64,000 nucleotides of DNA from Cyanophora paradoxa (lineage: Eukaryota; Glaucocystophyceae; Cyanophorales; Cyanophoraceae). The stretch is taken from positions 62,001 through 126,000 of the forward strand of contig QPMI01000602.1 of assembly GCA_004431415.1 (NCBI GenBank), written 5' to 3'. The notes below the pieces were generated by a model. It ran no database searches and was not told the origin of the DNA. It saw nothing but the letters and a program-made list of their open reading frames with translations. A program made the translations under genes and the position numbers. This document shows positions 1 to 7,953 of this stretch, one piece after another (the stretch's first letter is position 1; every line of letters begins with the position of its first letter).

Positions 1-2
1 TC

Positions 3-1787
3 ATGCCTCCCAGGCGTGCCCCCGCGCCCCAGGCGCCTGATGGCGCACCTTCTGCGGACGTGATTGTGACCGATTACTTTGATGAGCTTGATGATGAGAA
101 TGCGGATGAGACTTCGGATCTTCCTCGTCGCGGCCCCCGCAAGCCTGCAGTTCCTGCACTTAAGCTGCTTGAGAAACCTTCTTTGAATTCCTGGCCCATC
201 TTCATCTCAGCCCCAGTTTCTCAGAAGTATGGCACTTTCATTGTGTGGCCTGGTAGCCGTCAGGCGCTGACCGAAGCTCTCTCATCTTTTGCTGAGGCGA
301 ATGCCATTTTCTCTGGTGTCAATACCTCTTGGTCTTTGGACCCCGTCTGGGGGGAAACTGCAGACATCCGCAAGATCTCTGCTTCTGATCGTGATGTTTT
401 CCTTAAGGGCCGTGCTAAATCGCTTGAAAGTCTTTTCTCTAAGCAGCGTGCTTTTTCTGGCAGTAGCCTATATGTCGATCGTTTGCTGCCCCAGCAATCC
501 AAATCTTTTGTGCATTCCCAGACCCGTGAGGTCTTTCCGAATAATATTCGGCAGTGTGATGCTCATCGCTTCAAATTGTATCCTTCCTTATCTCTTGGTG
601 CTTTTGGATCCTACTTTCACATGCACCGCTCGATGATCTCCCTTCTTGATCTTCTTCCTGAGAATCATGTAGTTCGTCAGCGAATTAGTCAGGATCATCT
701 CCGGTCTCCTACTACTCGTGCTCTTGATCACCTTCAGGCTGCTTCTGTTGTTATGGTGCACCCTCCTTCTGGTGATTCTCCTCCTACCAGCTTTCTGTAT
801 GAATTCGGGTATCAGTCACCCACACCCCATATGCTTGAGATTGATGAGGCTCTTCGTAATATAGCACAGTTTTCTAATGAAGAATTTCTCGATGAGCTTG
901 TGGCCTTTGAGGCAGCCCTTCGATCTGAGGACAACCTTTATCTTTCCTCCAAATATGCCACCTTTCCTCATTGGCTTTCAGATAAGGGTGTCACTGTGCG
1001 CTCCTCCCTTCTCGGGGATGGGGACTTCCCACGCCTTCTCGCAGTGGCTTTCCACCTGCCGGTCACATCCTGTTCTCCGACCATCTCTGAGTCTGCGGCT
1101 AGCTCCTCGTATACTACTTTTTGCCGGCCAAATTTCCAGCCTTGGTCTACTGTGTCTACTTCCTCTTTCCACTGCCGTTTCTCTTTGCTTGTAGAGGTCC
1201 CTGTCACTCATCCTCTTCACTTGGCCTCTCGTGGGCAGTATGACAAGCTGAAATCTTCTTCCGGTCTTCCTACTAAGATTCAGTCCATAGGCTTGCAAGG
1301 CCTTCATGGTGTTAGTCGGTTTCATGTCAACTCTCCTCGTCCTGAGTTTGCTAGTGTCCCCTACTGGGCTTCTGTCGCAGATCCCACCCGCTCCTCCAAC
1401 ATGAATTATTTTTCTGCGAATACTGCAGCCAATTGCGGCCTCCCTGCAGTCCAGGAGTGTACAGATCATACCCACCCTATTCGTACTGCGTATTATACCA
1501 TTCGGGCTCTTTCTGATTCTCGCATTTTGTATCACTTCCACCGTGATCCTACTTTCTACTTTTTGCCCGCTACTGTCTCCGACACTATTAAGTCTTTCCA
1601 CATTAAGCAGAAGGGTCAGCATGTTGCAGATATCATTACTCGTGAGGCTCGTGCGGCTCGTCAGTCTGCTAGCGCTGCAGCTTCGTCTTCTCGTGCCCAT
1701 CGTTCTCCTTCTCCTCCTCCTAAGCGTGGCCGCTCTTCTGGAGGGAGCCATGGCTCTGGAGATGATATGGATGAGGCTGTTTTGTAA
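3..1787 (+). CDS. 594-aa protein of unknown family, possible gag-like ORF of a mobile element
   Basis: The ORF opens with an ATG at position 3 and has no introns. The product has an acidic N-terminal stretch (about residues 20-40), a long middle part without a motif I recognise, and a basic, Ser/Pro-rich tail ending in an SPSPPPKRGR-type sequence, which could bind nucleic acid. No zinc knuckle, protease, reverse transcriptase or recombinase is visible. Codons end preferentially in T (ctt, tct, gct, cgt), unlike both the GC3-saturated host genes and the viral genes to the right. The following 340 bp are GC-rich and hairpin-forming and then stop abruptly at AT-rich viral DNA. I infer a retroelement ORF1/gag-like product, possibly of a gag-only or truncated element. 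A cargo gene is an alternative. The CDS itself is well supported by length; the function is not. Confidence 0.55.
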   Translation: MPPRRAPAPQAPDGAPSADVIVTDYFDELDDENADETSDLPRRGPRKPAVPALKLLEKPSLNSWPIFISAPVSQKYGTFIVWPGSRQALTEALSSFAEANAIFSGVNTSWSLDPVWGETADIRKISASDRDVFLKGRAKSLESLFSKQRAFSGSSLYVDRLLPQQSKSFVHSQTREVFPNNIRQCDAHRFKLYPSLSLGAFGSYFHMHRSMISLLDLLPENHVVRQRISQDHLRSPTTRALDHLQAASVVMVHPPSGDSPPTSFLYEFGYQSPTPHMLEIDEALRNIAQFSNEEFLDELVAFEAALRSEDNLYLSSKYATFPHWLSDKGVTVRSSLLGDGDFPRLLAVAFHLPVTSCSPTISESAASSSYTTFCRPNFQPWSTVSTSSFHCRFSLLVEVPVTHPLHLASRGQYDKLKSSSGLPTKIQSIGLQGLHGVSRFHVNSPRPEFASVPYWASVADPTRSSNMNYFSANTAANCGLPAVQECTDHTHPIRTAYYTIRALSDSRILYHFHRDPTFYFLPATVSDTIKSFHIKQKGQHVADIITREARAARQSASAAASSSRAHRSPSPPPKRGRSSGGSHGSGDDMDEAVL

Positions 1788-2125
1788 TTTGATTGCATTT
1801 GCTCCTGCTTCTGCCTTTGTTTTGTGGGTTGCCACCCTCAATACCCCGGGCGGCTCGATAGGGAGCGGGTCGTTCCGGGATTCGGGGTATTCCATGGTGG
1901 GGGCCCTGTGGGTCTCTGCATGGTTTCTTTCCTTCTGCTTTTTCGGTGCAGGGGCCCGGCCCCTGTCCCTTGCGGTGCGTACGCACACCACTACCTGTGC
2001 TGGGTAGGTCCCTGGCGTGCCTTGCATGTCCCGCTCGGGGCCTCTGCGGCATTGCCATACCTTTTCACCCCAGTCCACGGGCGTGTCTTTTGCTTCATCT
2101 CTCTCTCTCTCGCTCCAAGGGCTTG
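1788..2125. mobile_element. 3' tail of the putative left-hand mobile element, ending at the viral junction
   Basis: This is non-coding, GC-rich sequence between the 594-aa ORF and the viral DNA. It carries a 9-bp inverted repeat AATACCCCG / CGGGGTATT (1840-1848 and 1883-1891) and a 12-bp palindrome GTGCGTACGCAC near 1977-1988. Base composition changes sharply at about 2,115-2,130, just after a CT-repeat tract, where the truncated viral gene begins. No LTR could be confirmed because the left end lies outside the window. Confidence 0.35.
1840..1891. repeat. 9-bp inverted repeat (hairpin) downstream of the 594-aa ORF
   Basis: AATACCCCG at 1840-1848 is the exact reverse complement of CGGGGTATT at 1883-1891, with a 34-bp GC-rich loop. 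It lies about 50 bp past the stop codon, so it could act in 3' end formation or be part of an element terminus. Confidence 0.5.
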
Positions 2126-2398
2126 GTAAGCAACAGAAAGAGCTTGAATGTTGGCTGTCATTGCTTTGATATTGCTATCGCACTCAGTGTATTTAGCAAC
2201 AGGGTCGCCATAAGCCGATTGCGCAAGGACATTAACCAAGAGGTTTTTATATTCATGAACAACTGGTGACAGTTTGGTAGTTTGCTGGATCGTTTTTTCG
2301 ACATTTTGTAGTGCGGCTACAAGTTTGATAGTATCAAAAGCAAGAGCGACAGGCTCAGAAGAAGTAGAAGGAGTTCCACCGAGTGGATATGTCGCCAT
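1991..2398 (-). CDS. Small viral protein, C-terminus apparently replaced by flanking element sequence
   Basis: The ORF starts at an ATG (2398) directly behind a TATAATAA box, as several other genes of the viral block do, and lies 3 bp downstream of the end of the fibre gene. About the first 90 residues are AT-rich in coding and read as a small, mostly helical protein of unknown function. After about residue 92 the frame enters the GC-rich left-hand element and becomes Arg/Pro-rich with an unrelated composition. I therefore read this as a viral gene truncated by the element junction near 2,120. The original C-terminus is not in the window. A fibre-associated or assembly role is possible only by position. 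Confidence 0.5.
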   Translation of the reverse strand: MATYPLGGTPSTSSEPVALAFDTIKLVAALQNVEKTIQQTTKLSPVVHEYKNLLVNVLAQSAYGDPVAKYTECDSNIKAMTANIQALSVAYQALGAREREMKQKTRPWTGVKRYGNAAEAPSGTCKARQGPTQHR

Positions 2399-2401
2399 TT
2401 A

Positions 2402-5400
2402 TTATACCGAGACATTTTTAATTTGATCTATTTGATCTTGTAAACTCTTGCATTTCTGGGATAATTCTTTAACGGCTTCTATGAGAACTGGAATTAAACC
2501 CGTATATGCAAGGGTTAAATAATTTTCGTGATTTTTACCTACTACTTCTGGTATCACTTTTTCGACATCTTGCGCAATTAAACCTAAATTTACTTTCTGT
2601 TTTTCATCACCAATCTTTTTATAACTCACACCCTGTAATTTCTCGATTGCTGAAAGGGCGCCGGTTATATTTTTAATGTCGGTTTTGTATCTTCTATCAC
2701 TTCCTTGTGTAAGCCATCCCCAAAAGTAAACGTCACCATTATTATAAAAAGCTTGCATTGTTATATCATTTCCTGCTCTAAAATGGATCATTTCGTAACC
2801 ATAACCTTTAATGTATGTAGTTGATGATGAACCGAAATAAACTCTCCCATAATTATCATCTGATGTTATCCAAGTTCCGGTTGCCCAAGTTGTGCGAGCA
2901 TCTTTACTATATACATTATCCCAACTGATCATACCATTTGCTGGTGCGGTTCTTCCTTTTTCTTTTGTCCAACCAATCATGCCAATGTGACATCTCCCTT
3001 TTCTTGCAACAAATCTAACATGAGAAAATGTATCACAATGGAAAGACGTCCATGTTAAGCCATCATGCCAATCTGAATCGTAATTATTTGAAACGACTTG
3101 GTAGCAATTCACCCTCATAATGTGATGCCACCTCCCATTTCGATAGCCTCCAATATCGAAATATCTGCAATTTGTCCAACACAAATACTGAACATGACAT
3201 GTTTTCATATTGGCTGGGACTTCAATTTGTGCATAATCTGAACTTGTTTGATCATCTACATTGTTGCTATAAAATCCATCAATGGGATTAGTGTAAGAAG
3301 GAACCCAACCTCCTGTCCAAGATCCAACATAATTAAGACTGTAACTACCATGTCCACTCCAAGTATCAAAACCTGTAATGTTTCCAATCGAATTGGTGAC
3401 ATCTGTTAACGACAGATAGGATGTAGGAATAGTAGGTTTACTGTAAACATTATTCCAATGAATAAAACCGGTTGAACCACCATGAGAACTACTATGTGCG
3501 CGATCGTGTGTAAAACCAATTCCCATAATGTGAACTCTTCCGACTTTTGGATAAATACGAATGTGAGTAAATCGACCGGCAAGGAAGATTGGGACATTAT
3601 TAACTCCATTGTGGTAACCGTCGCTACTGCCGTCATGTGGTTGATAGTTATTAACTCTCGTAATAAATACGACTGCTCCATTACTACGGACTCCCCAAAT
3701 TTCAAAATAACGGCAATTATACCATGGTAAATGTGTAAGGAATGCTGTCCCATTTACTAATGCTGCTGGGATTGTGTATTGAATCCAAGTAGTTGTAGGA
3801 ACTGCTGTATCATAGGATTCACTGTTGTGTGCATAACTTCCATAATTATATCCTGGATCCCAATACCACCCACCACCGGTTATCCAAGTTCCGCTCGATA
3901 ACTGATAAGCACCACCTGCTACTGTGTCATCAAAAGCGTAACATTTCGGAACGTCATAACCATTTCTCTTTAATGTTGCAACATCTATGGTTGTTGCGCC
4001 AATGGTGGTAGCGCTTATTGTGGGAACTGTCAAAGTGTTGTTTATCCAAAGGTTACCATTGTTATAAGACTTTAAAATTGCTCCATCTGCTGAGTTTCTG
4101 AATTCAATTGAGACACCATCACCATTTGGTCTCCCTCGTATATATGTGCAATCGCCATTACCAAACCAAATTCGCTCGACTGCATCTACTGATTTTAACC
4201 ATGTGTTAGTTGCCCATGTTGCCGTTCCTGGGAGGTCTGCGGCTGAGTAAAATGATGGTTTGCTAAATATATTATCCCAAGAGATCATGCCCAATTCATT
4301 ATCTGTTGCTCTCTGTCTGCTCCACCCAAAAACACCTGTGAGATGAATGCGACCTTTTCGACCTTGAATATATATCTTTGTGTAAAACTCACAATTGATT
4401 GAGACAAACAAAAGAGTATTATGTGTCCCATCTTGATTAACTTCCTGGATTCCCTGATATGCATTTATACGTTTTAAGAAATGCTGGTTATTATTGGCTG
4501 TTTGCCCGTAGATGTCATAATATCGACAATTCGCCCACGGCATATGCTGAATATAAAATGATTTCATACCTGTCGGAACAACCCACCTCATCCAACATCC
4601 GCTACAATCTTCATCATTTAGTGGTGTTGTGAAACATCCTGTTTGTCCTGTTCTTGCTGTCCATCCTAAATTCCAATTATTTGCGCTTCTATCTGTCGAA
4701 ATAACATCTAATTGGTCGAAATCATAACCTTTTGGAATTGTGGTTCCACCAATTTGTAGAGTGGTAGCATTCACAGTTCCATTGACAGTCCCACCTGTAA
4801 GAGGTAGATAATTCGCAAGAGCTGAGGTTAACTCTGCATCGGTTGTGTAAGTGCTTAAATCCGCGGATGTGAGATATCCTTTATTGGTAAGGTAATCATC
4901 TGTAACAACACCTGAAAGGGTTGTATTGTGTAAGTTTTTCGCCGCCATTCTCTGATTGACTTCTAAGGCGCCACCTGATGTTGTTTTAATCCAGGACATC
5001 TCACATTTACCATGATCATCTGTGGGTTGTCCTGCAACTGGAAGGTAGTTTACAACTTTCTCCCTTGTGAAAACTATTTTAGGTCTTGCTCCATCATATG
5101 CACTTTGATCTGTTACATTTACTTGTATCGCTGCTGAAAAATCAGCTACTTGTCCTGTTTCACCCGGGTGATAATTCGTAACATAGATACTGGGGAAAGT
5201 ATCATTTACTCCTACATTAAAATCGCCATCGTAAATTGTATTCACGATAGAATCCCTCGGTAATCTTACTGCAAGAGTCCCCACCATCGGTGTGCCTTCT
5301 TGACCTGTAAATGACCCATTGAGACTAACATAATGATCATTCAAAAATAGCCTTTCAGGTGTATTAATCGATTGGTAAAGTGTGACTCCATTAAAAACAT

Positions 5401-6763
5401 TTCCGATTGCATTCAATTGCGCAAAAACTGGCTGTTGATCTATTTCGTCCCAATTGTGCCTATGTGCAAAATCTGAGATATCCACTTTTGTGTGGGTATG
5501 TGCAAAATCTGTAATATCTGCTTTTAGGTGAGTATGTGCAAAGTCTGTAATATCTGCTTTAAGGTGGGTGTGTGCAAAATCTGTGATATCCGCTTTGACG
5601 TGTTCATGTGCGAAATCCGTAATATCTGCTTTGACATGTTTGTGTGCGAAATCTGTTATTTGGTCTTTTGTGTGAGTATGGGCGAAATCTGTAATATCCG
5701 CTTTGACGTGTTCATGTGCGAAATTCGTAATATCTGCTTTGACATGTTTGTGTGCGAAATCTGTTATTTGGTCTTTTGTGTGAGTGTGGGCAAAATCTGT
5801 AATATCGGCTTTGACGTGTTCATGTGCGAAATCTGTAATATCGGCTTTAACATGTTCATGGTTTGAGGGTGGGAATGTTTCGGGTGCGTCAGGGATATTA
5901 TCCCATCTAAAATAATCTTCTGTTACGACTCTTGAAATATTTTCGTTATGAATGTTTTTTGCTGAGGCTCTCTGATTGATTTCTAAAAGACCCTCAGGAA
6001 CTCCACCGTTATAATTTGTTTTAATCCATGCTACCTCACATTGTTTATAATCGTCACGATCTCCTAAAAGTGTTTCTGCTGCGAGTTGTTCACGACTGAA
6101 TATAAGTTTTGGTCTTGATCCATCCAAATCGCTAACATTCGTCACATTAATTTGAATGGCTGCGTTTTTGTCGGTATAGTTTGCCGGATCTGATGGTAAA
6201 GATATTAAACCTCCTGTCATTGGGACGTCTTCCGCATAATAACTGGTTAAGTAGATTCCCGGTTTTGTGTCTTTTATTTCAATACCACCACCAAGTGGTA
6301 ATATTACATCCCTTGTGGGTGGTCTAATATACAATTCGCCATCCATTGTGGTGCCTGCATCGATTCCCTGACGATTCACATAATAATCGTTTAATTGTAA
6401 TCTTTCTGGTGTGTCTATATTTTGGTAGAGACTCACACCATTGTTAATATCTCCTAATAATACATTTCCTGCTGATGCAAAAGTGGGCTGCTCTCGTATT
6501 TCGCTCCAAATATGTAAATGGTCTTCCGGCGGAAACTCAGGTGGAATTCCATCGATATCGCCCCAATCATGCCTGTGATCTTCAGGTGGATATTTCTCAG
6601 GTTTACCCAAGATCTCATCCCAATCATGGTTGTGATCCTCTGGTGGATATCTCGCTGGTTTGTTGTTGATCTGTTCCCAATCTGGAAAGAACTCAAAAAG
6701 CTCCGGTTGTAATCCATCTGGTAAAAACTCCTCATGGGGTTCATAAGGTTGCTCATAATCCAC
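2402..6763 (-). CDS. Giant tail-fibre-like protein with HxH repeats and C-terminal S74 chaperone (main part, frameshifted from 6841-7929)
   Basis: The 1,453-residue product resembles trimeric phage-type fibres. N-terminal PEDHxHDW repeats (about residues 40-95) precede two similar head-like segments with LFLNDHYV and LQLNDYYV motifs. Between those lie 11 copies of a 12-residue EHVKADITDFAH-type repeat (about residues 303-434). Three related beta-rich modules with RYFDIxG and RVNxYQ cores follow (about 730-1250). The C-terminus is an intramolecular chaperone of endosialidase (peptidase S74): GSDRRYK near residue 1354 keeps the Ser-Lys pair used for self-cleavage, followed by GLIAQDVEKVIPEVV. 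The role inferred from the family is receptor or glycan attachment. The acidic repeats at its N-terminus continue out of frame into the neighbouring upstream ORF, so 6763 is probably not the true start. A one-base loss near 6941 separates the two. Confidence 0.8.
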   Translation of the reverse strand: MDYEQPYEPHEEFLPDGLQPELFEFFPDWEQINNKPARYPPEDHNHDWDEILGKPEKYPPEDHRHDWGDIDGIPPEFPPEDHLHIWSEIREQPTFASAGNVLLGDINNGVSLYQNIDTPERLQLNDYYVNRQGIDAGTTMDGELYIRPPTRDVILPLGGGIEIKDTKPGIYLTSYYAEDVPMTGGLISLPSDPANYTDKNAAIQINVTNVSDLDGSRPKLIFSREQLAAETLLGDRDDYKQCEVAWIKTNYNGGVPEGLLEINQRASAKNIHNENISRVVTEDYFRWDNIPDAPETFPPSNHEHVKADITDFAHEHVKADITDFAHTHTKDQITDFAHKHVKADITNFAHEHVKADITDFAHTHTKDQITDFAHKHVKADITDFAHEHVKADITDFAHTHLKADITDFAHTHLKADITDFAHTHTKVDISDFAHRHNWDEIDQQPVFAQLNAIGNVFNGVTLYQSINTPERLFLNDHYVSLNGSFTGQEGTPMVGTLAVRLPRDSIVNTIYDGDFNVGVNDTFPSIYVTNYHPGETGQVADFSAAIQVNVTDQSAYDGARPKIVFTREKVVNYLPVAGQPTDDHGKCEMSWIKTTSGGALEVNQRMAAKNLHNTTLSGVVTDDYLTNKGYLTSADLSTYTTDAELTSALANYLPLTGGTVNGTVNATTLQIGGTTIPKGYDFDQLDVISTDRSANNWNLGWTARTGQTGCFTTPLNDEDCSGCWMRWVVPTGMKSFYIQHMPWANCRYYDIYGQTANNNQHFLKRINAYQGIQEVNQDGTHNTLLFVSINCEFYTKIYIQGRKGRIHLTGVFGWSRQRATDNELGMISWDNIFSKPSFYSAADLPGTATWATNTWLKSVDAVERIWFGNGDCTYIRGRPNGDGVSIEFRNSADGAILKSYNNGNLWINNTLTVPTISATTIGATTIDVATLKRNGYDVPKCYAFDDTVAGGAYQLSSGTWITGGGWYWDPGYNYGSYAHNSESYDTAVPTTTWIQYTIPAALVNGTAFLTHLPWYNCRYFEIWGVRSNGAVVFITRVNNYQPHDGSSDGYHNGVNNVPIFLAGRFTHIRIYPKVGRVHIMGIGFTHDRAHSSSHGGSTGFIHWNNVYSKPTIPTSYLSLTDVTNSIGNITGFDTWSGHGSYSLNYVGSWTGGWVPSYTNPIDGFYSNNVDDQTSSDYAQIEVPANMKTCHVQYLCWTNCRYFDIGGYRNGRWHHIMRVNCYQVVSNNYDSDWHDGLTWTSFHCDTFSHVRFVARKGRCHIGMIGWTKEKGRTAPANGMISWDNVYSKDARTTWATGTWITSDDNYGRVYFGSSSTTYIKGYGYEMIHFRAGNDITMQAFYNNGDVYFWGWLTQGSDRRYKTDIKNITGALSAIEKLQGVSYKKIGDEKQKVNLGLIAQDVEKVIPEVVGKNHENYLTLAYTGLIPVLIEAVKELSQKCKSLQDQIDQIKNVSV
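5462..5857 (-). repeat. Tandem 36-bp repeat, 11 copies, inside the fibre gene
   Basis: Eleven consecutive in-frame 36-bp units encode variants of a 12-residue motif with an HxHxK core and ITDFAH end (for example EHVKADITDFAH, THTKDQITDFAH). Regular His spacing is typical of metal-binding or triple-stranded shaft segments of phage fibres. A higher-order pattern (EHV, THT, KHV order repeated) suggests expansion by multi-unit duplication. Confidence 0.9.
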
Positions 6764-6840
6764 AACTGGTGGTTCGAGACCATCTGCTAAATATTCCTCA
6801 TGGGGTTCATAATTCTGTTCATACTGATACTCTTGTGGAT

Positions 6841-7929
6841 CTAAACCATCGGGTAAATACTCTTCCTCATTTGGGTCGAATTGATCATACTCATACTCTT
6901 GCGGGTCGAAACCGTCAGGTAAAAACTCTTCCTCATCTGGACAAATTGGTAATCATCAAGCTCTAATATATCGATTTCAGGAGGTAAATACTGTTCATCT
7001 ATTTGTTTTTTCGGTTCGAAGATAGGTTTATTGCGAACTTGCTCCCAACTGACAATATGTTGACCGAAAGGAACTGTCTCATCAGCAACTCGCTCTCGAC
7101 CAGGTCCATCCGGGATTGGCGGCTTTGGTAACCCTGGAAGAGGTGGTATAGGGACAATAGGTCCGAAGTAGTAGTTGAAAATGTTGATAACCTGCTCTTC
7201 AGTGCTAACCTTCTTACCATCCTGATAAATATTAGTTCCATGAATATTTCTCCACTGCCTGGTGCGAAGCCCTAGGTCATATCTATCATGCAATGCCGGG
7301 AGCAGGTGCCTGTCAGCCTCAATCAAGATAGAGCCGAAGGTGCATCCAGGAATATCGAACCTGGTGGCTGGCTCGGTATCGATTTGATTTACATCAAACC
7401 CGAAAAGAAGATTTGCTTCTCGTGCATCGGTATATAGTAGATCCCAGGGGAACGGCTGAATTTGTGATGCAAGCACTGATATTGCAGCATCTTCGCCAAG
7501 GAGAATTCGCCCAGTGATTTGAGCCGCAGTTTTGTTTGCGACATCATTTGATTCATCAATTAGACGTAGAGCTGATGTATGGACCCCTCTATCATTTTGG
7601 AGCCTAAATATCAATCTACCAGAATCATACTTGGAGACTGTGCCTGAGGAGGCAATTCGCAGGTGTCGTGGCAACGCCCTGGACCCAATAATTTCAGCAA
7701 CAAAGTTCTCAGTGGGACCAAGACAGAATCTCTGTGCAATATCTGGGGCACCAACGTGAGAGTTCCGCAGAATTAATGCAGCTGGTCGACTAAACTCGGT
7801 CCTGTGGATGTCACGATCAGCATTGAAGTCTGCCAAGATGCTTCCAAAAACGCGAATATTAATGAGTCGATCATCAACGAAATCTGGAGATCTACGAAGT
7901 GGCACTGGCTTCTTCAAGATGTAGGACAT
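6841..7929 (-). CDS. N-terminal part of the fibre-like protein (separated by a frameshift)
   Basis: The ORF starts at an ATG (7929) with TATATAAAA immediately upstream, which makes it the likely true start of the whole fibre gene. Residues 1-220 form a virion-anchoring-like head. Around residue 235 the LGLRTRQWRNIH and YQDGKKVST motifs match the segment that precedes the shaft in many phage tail fibres (established pattern). A Pro-rich linker follows. After about residue 329 the frame becomes nonsensical (ending ...KSIYPMV), while the other frame continues with tandem EEFLPDG/EYEYDQFDPNEE repeats. Aligning those repeats shows one base missing from a GAY codon near 6941-6942. Joined, the product would be about 1,840 residues. 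The lesion is either real decay or an assembly error. Confidence 0.75.
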   Translation of the reverse strand: MSYILKKPVPLRRSPDFVDDRLINIRVFGSILADFNADRDIHRTEFSRPAALILRNSHVGAPDIAQRFCLGPTENFVAEIIGSRALPRHLRIASSGTVSKYDSGRLIFRLQNDRGVHTSALRLIDESNDVANKTAAQITGRILLGEDAAISVLASQIQPFPWDLLYTDAREANLLFGFDVNQIDTEPATRFDIPGCTFGSILIEADRHLLPALHDRYDLGLRTRQWRNIHGTNIYQDGKKVSTEEQVINIFNYYFGPIVPIPPLPGLPKPPIPDGPGRERVADETVPFGQHIVSWEQVRNKPIFEPKKQIDEQYLPPEIDILELDDYQFVQMRKSFYLTVSTRKSMSMINSTQMRKSIYPMV

Positions 7930-7932
7930 TTT

Positions 7933-7939
7933 TATATAA
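7933..7939. promoter_or_regulatory. Shared TATATAA box between the fibre and patatin genes
   Basis: TATATAA lies 14 bp before the patatin ATG (7954). On the other strand its reverse complement lies only a few bases before the fibre ATG (7929). The same box recurs near the starts at 9763 (-), 11328 (+), 12364 (+), 16066 (-) and 16168 (+), so it is probably a viral promoter element. Confidence 0.55.
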
Positions 7940-7953
7940 GCCCCCTTTTAAAA

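Noticed and set aside
978-2078. 366-codon minus-strand open frame over the 594-aa ORF
   Set aside because: It is Arg-rich, overlaps a better-supported gene, and its composition looks like the shadow of T-ending sense codons.
5528-5866. 112-codon plus-strand frame with regular Cys and Met
   Set aside because: It is the antisense of the 36-bp fibre repeats; the repetitive Cys pattern follows from the repeat unit.
7804-7953. 50-codon extension upstream of the patatin ATG
   Set aside because: It overlaps the divergent fibre start and the shared TATATAA box; the patatin signature starts right at ATG 7954.
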